From Gammaproteobacteria bacterium (lineage in GTDB: Bacteria; Pseudomonadota; Gammaproteobacteria; Pseudomonadales; Pseudohongiellaceae): a stretch of DNA of 11,683 nucleotides. The position numbers and the translations under genes are program-made. The stretch spans positions 1 to 11,683 of the forward strand of contig DORE01000188.1 of the NCBI GenBank assembly GCA_003514305.1. The letters run 5' to 3'. Position 1 is the stretch's first letter; the number at the start of each line of letters is the position of its first letter. The notes under the pieces are model-generated. The model was not told the DNA's origin. It searched no databases and saw only the letters and a list, made by a program, of their open reading frames with translations. Shown piece after piece: positions 7,060-11,683 of the stretch.

Positions 7060-7092
7060 CCCGGATGGTGCGTGATTTTGAGTCTATCCGGG
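7060..7092. repeat. 7-bp perfect inverted repeat upstream of tcyP, possible operator
   Basis: CCCGGAT (7060-7066) and ATCCGGG (7086-7092) are exact inverted copies 26 bp apart start to start, in the 269-bp gap between the cytochrome gene and the symporter. There is no T tract after either arm, so an operator or mRNA structure seems more likely than a terminator. Chance occurrence cannot be excluded. Confidence 0.3.
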
Positions 7093-7256
7093 TCGAAGAT
7101 ATTCTAAGCACAACTCAGTGACCGGGCTTCGCGCAACAATCTATTTTCTACATCGTATGCCGCGTCGCGCCCGACTGATGAACAATCTTCGCCCCAGTAT
7201 ATCCAGAGCCGTCGGGAAGACCAAGCCCCCGCACTAATTCGAGACAAACCGACTGG

Positions 7257-7919
7257 CTAGCGGGGTTCTAGAGAATTTATATAAGCCACAACATCGCGAA
7301 CATCAGACTCATCGGTCAGTGTGTCAACCATGGCAGCCATCTGCTGACCGTACACATCGTCTTCATGCCGACCTCGGTGTCCCGCGATGAAATTGATCAG
7401 TTGTGTCGCCAGATACCAGTCGTTCTGTCCAGCCAACGACGGCGCTCCGATAGCCGCATTACCTTTGGCGTCGATTCCGTGACATGTAGCACAAACGCCA
7501 TACAGGCTCTCACCAGTTTGTGCATTACCCTCAATGGTGATTTCTGTCGGCTCATAGTCCCAACCGCCTACCCAGTCCACGATATCGGTAATGCTTTCGT
7601 CCGTTAGCTTGGCCATAGGGCGCATGGCGATGCCCGCGGTATCCATTGGGTGGTAACCGCGGATACCAGCACGAAAGTTCTCCAGCTGTCGCCGCAGATA
7701 CCACTCCTCCATGCCCGCCAGTCTCGGCGCTTCGATACCTTCATTGCCTCTGCCATCTGTGCCGTGGCAGGTCGTACAGTAGCGGTCATTATAGGATTCC
7801 TTCTCCGCCGCTACTGCGAGGGCGCTCAGACCCAGATAGCTGGCTGCAACAAGCGCAAAAACTCTGATTCCAAGGAGCCAGATTTTATGGAATGCTTTCA
7901 GCGGAACGGATATTTGCAT
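7257..7919 (-). CDS. Secreted di-haem c-type cytochrome (cytochrome c4-like)
   Basis: A 220-residue protein made of a signal peptide/anchor (hydrophobic 13-37, likely cleaved after AVAA near 38) and two similar cytochrome c domains. Haem-binding CXXCH motifs are CTTCH at 48-52 and CATCH at 143-147. Each is followed by G-x-D-x-x-G-N, AP-x-LAG and a W-Y-L-x-x-QL-x-NF segment, the c4/c553 pattern. Candidate axial methionines are M99/M102 in the first half and M194/M197 in the second. It should sit in the periplasm and pass electrons between a dehydrogenase and terminal oxidases. ATG 7919 has GAGGAG 6 nt upstream. The gene starts only 26 bp after the stop of the flavin oxidase gene, so the two are almost certainly co-transcribed and probably redox partners. 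Confidence 0.88.
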   Translation of the reverse strand: MQISVPLKAFHKIWLLGIRVFALVAASYLGLSALAVAAEKESYNDRYCTTCHGTDGRGNEGIEAPRLAGMEEWYLRRQLENFRAGIRGYHPMDTAGIAMRPMAKLTDESITDIVDWVGGWDYEPTEITIEGNAQTGESLYGVCATCHGIDAKGNAAIGAPSLAGQNDWYLATQLINFIAGHRGRHEDDVYGQQMAAMVDTLTDESDVRDVVAYINSLEPR

Positions 7920-7945
7920 CAGAAACTCCTCAGGGAACCCAGTCT

Positions 7946-9526
7946 TCAGGCAAGCTCAACACGGACTTGTGCGTCCATGTGGTTGAGCGCCCACTGGGCG
8001 GACATCACTGCACTTTCCTGCCAGGCCGAATGCATACTGATTTGATCACCAATGAAGAAGTGTCGACCGTTTACCGGCGCCTGGAGCGTGTGATAAAGCG
8101 ATTCTTCCTCATGGGACCAGCCCTGGCCAAAGTTGCGCGACCATCGAGCCGAGCATCCCAGCATGTGATTCATGCGATGCCAGCCAATCGTCACCGGCTT
8201 CTCCACTAGTTCGCGGAAATTTGGATGAATTTTTTCGTGGTCCGCGATGTGAGATTCGATCCGCTCATCTTGACTCATAACGGTATGATACATCCCGCCG
8301 CCGTAATCATAGGCGCCTAACAATATTCCTTTAGCCTTGTGGATTCCGTGCGTGGGATACCATAGTTGGCGACTCTTGGTGTTCGACCACGAAATGCCGC
8401 CATAAGCATCCATGTCTTCCCAGAAACGGCGCTTAGCCTGAAATGCTGCCTTGTAGGCTTCACCGCGACGTACATACTTCATCGCTTTTACATAATCAGA
8501 CGGAAAATTGTGTTCTATTCCGACCATAAGGTGTGTCGGGATACAGTTGAAGCAGTAATCCGCGCTGAGATTGTGACGAACGCCATCCTGGTCATAGGCC
8601 ACGTTAACACCGTTATCCGTTACCTGAACTGATGTTACCATCGCTCGATACTTTACCTGGTCACCAACGTGGTGCAGGAATCCGGCAATGATCCTGTCCA
8701 TCCCTCCTACCGGCTGCATCAAAATCGGGCCAGTGTCGCCCTCGTTTGCACCCATTACTTGCCGACCCAGACGGGATTTAAGCAAATCACGAAAGGCAAT
8801 CATGTCTTTCTGCACGCCGTGTTTTAAAAATCCCCCTTTGGCGTAACCTGCTCGAAAGCTGCCCGTGTAGAGGTAATCCTCGCTAAGATCGCCAAACGAG
8901 CGAATCATACCAAGGAGCGTTTCGCCCTCAGACTCGGTGAAAGGCGCGTCTAATGCTTCGTTGCTCATGGCTTTCGCCATAAGTTCTGCCATAAATCCGC
9001 GCATGTTAGTGGTGTAGTCGATGTTTCGAATGGGCTTGCCACCCAACATATTGTCGTCCTGAACAAACGAAGTCTTATTTTCATTGATGAAAACTTCCAG
9101 CTCGACATTCAGCTTCTTACAATAGGACAGGAGATTGCGGTGAGTACTCGGAATTCGGGCAGCGCCTGCATTGAAATACATGTGAGGTTCATCATCAAAC
9201 TCGCAATATTGTCGATTGCCAATCTCATCGATCAGATCGCCATGGCGAAGGGTTAGAACGCGTCCTCCGCAGCGATGAGAAGCTTCCAGAACCGTGCAAT
9301 CGTAGCCTTGCTTGTTCAGTTCATAGGCAACGGTGAGTCCTGAAATACCGCCACCAAGAATGGCTATTTTGCGCCGGTTGCTGCCAAGATTCAGCAAGTC
9401 AAGTGCGGCGGCCGAGGCCGACGCCGGTAACAAATTCAGTGCGGTGCCTGCGCGCAGAGCAGCTGCCGTACCACCGGTTGCGCCGAGCAAGTTTAGAAAC
9501 TCACGCCTGCTGACTGATTTGACCAT
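7946..9526 (-). CDS. Tat-exported flavin amine / L-amino-acid oxidase-like enzyme
   Basis: A 526-residue FAD enzyme of the amino_oxidase (MAO/LAAO) family. A twin-arginine signal (SRREFL at 6-11, hydrophobic stretch, likely cleavage near ASA 36-38) sends it folded to the periplasm. The dinucleotide fold shows GGGISGL (58-64), the ribose-binding E81 and GGRV (87-90). GAARIPSTHR (121-130) followed by a tyrosine/helix segment lines up with the region of snake-venom L-amino-acid oxidase whose arginine binds the substrate carboxylate, so R124 argues for an amino-acid substrate. The C-terminal FAD motif is FFIGDQIS (490-497), where the family usually has GEHT, followed by AWQESA (501-506). I chose ATG 9526 because AGGAG lies 8 nt upstream; an earlier in-frame ATG lacks this. 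The cytochrome gene follows after 26 bp, suggesting electrons go to haem rather than oxygen. The substrate is unknown; amines are the alternative. Confidence 0.85.
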   Translation of the reverse strand: MVKSVSRREFLNLLGATGGTAAALRAGTALNLLPASASAAALDLLNLGSNRRKIAILGGGISGLTVAYELNKQGYDCTVLEASHRCGGRVLTLRHGDLIDEIGNRQYCEFDDEPHMYFNAGAARIPSTHRNLLSYCKKLNVELEVFINENKTSFVQDDNMLGGKPIRNIDYTTNMRGFMAELMAKAMSNEALDAPFTESEGETLLGMIRSFGDLSEDYLYTGSFRAGYAKGGFLKHGVQKDMIAFRDLLKSRLGRQVMGANEGDTGPILMQPVGGMDRIIAGFLHHVGDQVKYRAMVTSVQVTDNGVNVAYDQDGVRHNLSADYCFNCIPTHLMVGIEHNFPSDYVKAMKYVRRGEAYKAAFQAKRRFWEDMDAYGGISWSNTKSRQLWYPTHGIHKAKGILLGAYDYGGGMYHTVMSQDERIESHIADHEKIHPNFRELVEKPVTIGWHRMNHMLGCSARWSRNFGQGWSHEEESLYHTLQAPVNGRHFFIGDQISMHSAWQESAVMSAQWALNHMDAQVRVELA

Positions 9527-9561
9527 CGAAAATGCTCCTATGCGAGGTCTCAACTTTGGAT

Positions 9562-9567
9562 ATTATA
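9562..9567 (-). promoter_or_regulatory. Perfect -10 box of the flavin oxidase-cytochrome operon
   Basis: TATAAT on the minus strand (9567-9562) sits about 36 bp before the oxidase ATG, leaving a leader of roughly 30 nt. The matching -35 region is poor (no TTGACA-like hexamer 16-18 bp upstream), so an activator or an extended element may be needed. Confidence 0.5.
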
Positions 9568-10171
9568 ACCGGATTTTCGGCCTAGTGAGGAGTGAGAATC
9601 ATCAAACTCAAATTGACCTAGTTTCAGTAGTTTGGCCATGAGCCTAGCCAAGTATTTCTCAGAACAGATTTTTTGCTTTAAAACCGTACGCGCAGTCCCG
9701 AGACGCAACGTTTAGTGTTTGTCAGTCGGTAACATTTATTAGACCTCATATTTACGAAAACGATAACTTCGGCGTCGTCATGGAAGGCATTCTATTATGC
9801 ACGATGGGCGGTAAGACGCAGCGCAGAGGAGCAGTTGGGTGCTATTTTGGTCCCGCCGGCACAGAGCATATGTCGGAGTTCCCAGAAAATAATGCCGACA
9901 TCAAATTATGGATTAATAAGCGAGGGATTTGGCGCCAAACTGGATCTGGCCTGAGAACCACAGTGCCCATTGATAGTGGTCACGATACAGTGCGGCTTTT
10001 ATTGAGGTAACTGCGAGGCCGGTAAGTAATGTGCAAAGAGAACCGAGGCGTGCAGCAGCGAAGATCGTTACGTTAAATCCTGGCGACAGAACAAAAATCT
10101 GGGCCACGACCTCCAATATAATGCCGATGGCAACTCGTAGCCCATGAAACTCGATGACGATTTGCGGGCAG
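9568..10171. other. 600-bp stretch with no convincing gene
   Basis: This lies between the flavin oxidase operon and the end of the ABC permease gene. On the minus strand a frame ending at TAA (9915-9913) stays open from about 10170 and has a hydrophobic start (VAIGIILEVVAQIFVL) and a second hydrophobic stretch (LGSLCTLLTGLAVTSI). It has no ATG or ribosome-binding site and I recognise no family. A plus-strand frame at 9780-10010 also lacks support. Upstream control sequences for the oxidase operon probably lie at the left end. Confidence 0.45.
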
Positions 10172-10933
10172 CTAGCTCCGCAGTTTATAGCCAGTTTTGA
10201 AAATACAGACCACGATACTGAAGCAGATCAGCAAAAACAGAAGCACACTGCCCAGACTAACGAAGACATTAACATCAGAGATTTCATAAAAGCTCCAGCG
10301 CAGCCCGCTAATCAGGTAGAGAACCGGATTAAACAAAGAAACGGTCTGCCAGAATGGCGGCAGCATGTCGGTCGAGTAAAAACTACCACCGAGAAACACC
10401 AGCGGTGTGATCACCAGTGCTGGTACCACTGACAGCTGCTCAAAGTTGTCTGCCCAGATTCCCAGGATAAAACCCAACAGGCTGAAAGAAATCGCAGTCA
10501 GTATCAGGAATGCCAGCATGATTAACGGATGAGCAATCCGCAGCTCGATAAATAACGAGGCGGTAAGCAAGATAATGAATCCGAGCAACAGCGCTTTACT
10601 GACAGCTGCGCCCACATAACCAAGAACAATCTCAAGGGTCGACACCGGTGCAGACAGAATCTCGTAAACCGTACCCACAAACTTGGGGAAATAAATACCG
10701 AAAGAACCATTGGAAATGCTGTTGGTCAACAGATTCAGCATTATCAGGCCCGGCACGATGAATGCTCCGTAGCTTACGCCACCTACCTCCTGAATTCTTG
10801 AGCCGATGGCTGCCCCGAAAACAATAAAGTAAAGTGAGGTGGAAATCACTGGCGCTACGATGCTCTGGATCAGCGTACGCCTAGTGCGCGACATCTCGAA
10901 ACGATAAATTGCCAGAACCCCATCAACGTTCAT
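10172..10933 (-). CDS. ABC-2 type exporter permease (YadH/DrrB-like)
   Basis: An inner-membrane permease of 253 residues (E. coli YadH is 256) with about six hydrophobic segments. An N-terminal amphipathic/basic part with RFEMSRTRRTLIQ leads into the first membrane segment. The middle holds VYEILSAPVSTLEIVLGYV, the coupling-helix-type region of ABC-2 permeases. The C-terminal half holds the ABC-2 signature region PLVFLGGSFYSTDMLPPFWQ, followed by NPVLYLISGLRW. It forms the channel of an exporter with the ATPase encoded just upstream: ATG 10933 overlaps the ATPase stop in ATGA, so translation is coupled. The substrate is unknown; relatives export drugs, lipids or polysaccharides. The protein ends with a basic tail (GYKLRS). 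Confidence 0.87.
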   Translation of the reverse strand: MNVDGVLAIYRFEMSRTRRTLIQSIVAPVISTSLYFIVFGAAIGSRIQEVGGVSYGAFIVPGLIMLNLLTNSISNGSFGIYFPKFVGTVYEILSAPVSTLEIVLGYVGAAVSKALLLGFIILLTASLFIELRIAHPLIMLAFLILTAISFSLLGFILGIWADNFEQLSVVPALVITPLVFLGGSFYSTDMLPPFWQTVSLFNPVLYLISGLRWSFYEISDVNVFVSLGSVLLFLLICFSIVVCIFKTGYKLRS

Positions 10934-11683
10934 CGTTCTGCCACCTTTGCAGTACTGGTGTTGCTCGATCCTCCAACCAGATTGACAAAGATTTCTTCGA
11001 GAGAACTCTGGGCCGTTTGCAAGTCTCGGAAGGCTATATTTGCTGTTTTCAGACCATCCAAAAGTGCAGCGATGTCTGTGCGTTGCTCATAGGTACCCAA
11101 AGTGTAAGTTAGTCTCATTCCATTCTCTGACAGATCCAAAGCAAATTTGGTCAGGCTCGCGGGGAGTTTTTGGAGAGGCTCGAAAAGATCCAGAAAAAGC
11201 TGCTTTTGTCCCAACTTGCGTATTAAGGTCTGTTTGTCTTCCATTAAAACGATCTCGCCGTGGTTTATGACACCCACTCGGTCAGCGATCTCTTCGGCTT
11301 CTTCAATATAATGAGTCGTTAGGATAATCGTGACGCCCGATTCTCTGAGTTCGCTGACAATCTTCCACATGTCCTTGCGTAGCGAGACATCAACGCCAGC
11401 CGTAGGTTCATCCAAAAACAGAACAGAAGGTTCGTGAGACAAGGCTTTAGCGATCAAGACTCGCCTTTTCATTCCTCCTGACAAGGTAATAATCTTACTA
11501 TCTTTCCTGTCCCACAGCGAAAGCGAAGTCAATATCCTCTCGATATGGGCCGGATCAGGCCGACGGCCAAACAAACCCCGACTGAAAGAAACCGTATTAA
11601 ACACAGTCTCGAAGGAATCAGTAGTCAGTTCTTGCGGCACCAGTCCAATCAATGAACGGGTTTTCCGATAGTCATTGACAATG
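10930..11683 (-). CDS. ABC exporter ATP-binding subunit (YadG/DrrA-like), N-terminus outside window
   Basis: The frame is open to the right edge (codons readable from 11682), so the Walker A loop is missing from view and the TTG at 11652 is internal. The visible 250 residues show, in order, DYRKTRSLIGLVPQE with the Q-loop glutamine, the ABC signature LSGGMKRRVLIAKAL, Walker B VLFLDEPTAGVD with the catalytic glutamate, the D-loop region, and the switch histidine in ILTTHYIEEAEEIADRVGVI. A regulatory-type C-terminal tail of about 80 residues follows, as in YadG/DrrA/NatA-type ATPases. It powers the permease whose start codon it overlaps by 4 bp. It is cytoplasmic and bound to the membrane through its partner. 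The substrate cannot be told from the sequence. Confidence 0.9.
   Translation of the reverse strand, partial: IVNDYRKTRSLIGLVPQELTTDSFETVFNTVSFSRGLFGRRPDPAHIERILTSLSLWDRKDSKIITLSGGMKRRVLIAKALSHEPSVLFLDEPTAGVDVSLRKDMWKIVSELRESGVTIILTTHYIEEAEEIADRVGVINHGEIVLMEDKQTLIRKLGQKQLFLDLFEPLQKLPASLTKFALDLSENGMRLTYTLGTYEQRTDIAALLDGLKTANIAFRDLQTAQSSLEEIFVNLVGGSSNTSTAKVAER

Noticed and set aside
9780..10010. 76-codon plus-strand frame
   Set aside because: No ribosome-binding site, no motif, and it overlaps an equally unsupported frame on the other strand.
1..11683. CRISPR array, tRNA/rRNA genes, IS elements, phage genes or toxin-antitoxin pairs
   Set aside because: Scanned by eye on both strands: no regularly spaced repeats, cloverleaf-like segments, transposase or integrase motifs, or small paired genes were seen.

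Overview
The window looks like chromosomal DNA from a Gram-negative, probably marine, gammaproteobacterium. The evidence is protein family resemblance only: a TcyP/YdjN-type cystine symporter, a YadG/YadH-type ABC exporter, an SO_0444-type metal permease, and Tat- and Sec-exported periplasmic redox proteins. No RNA gene, IS element, CRISPR array or phage gene was found. I cannot name a genus.

Layout. 1-515 (+) is the 3' end of a D-glycerate 3-kinase-like P-loop kinase. It converges on 540-1619 (-), an SO_0444/ArsP-type heavy-metal permease. Upstream of the permease, 1703-2022 (-) is the wreck of a MerR-family regulator, with two nonsense codons and a frameshift. Upstream of that is a MerR-type promoter with a 19-bp spacer (2056-2086), which still looks intact. 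2123-2809 (-) is an Abhydrolase_2 carboxylesterase. Two unrelated secreted proteins follow on the plus strand (3068-3472 and 3800-4447), then about 640 bp without a convincing gene.

5088-9526 is the most interesting part. Four minus-strand genes, in transcription order, encode a Tat-exported flavin oxidase of the L-amino-acid-oxidase type, a secreted di-haem c-type cytochrome, a TcyP-type cystine/amino-acid symporter, and a RidA-family protein with its own Sec signal peptide. Flavin amino-acid oxidases make imino acids, RidA proteins hydrolyse imino acids, and a cytochrome made from the same operon is a natural electron acceptor. I infer a periplasmic amino-acid-oxidising module that feeds electrons to respiration, clears its reactive imine product and imports a substrate or product. 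The pairing of oxidase with cytochrome and of symporter with RidA is supported by gene spacing. The link between the two pairs, across 269 bp, is inference.

9568-10171 holds no convincing gene. The window ends with an ABC-2 exporter (10172-11683, -): the permease and the ATPase overlap by ATGA, and the ATPase N-terminus lies outside the window.
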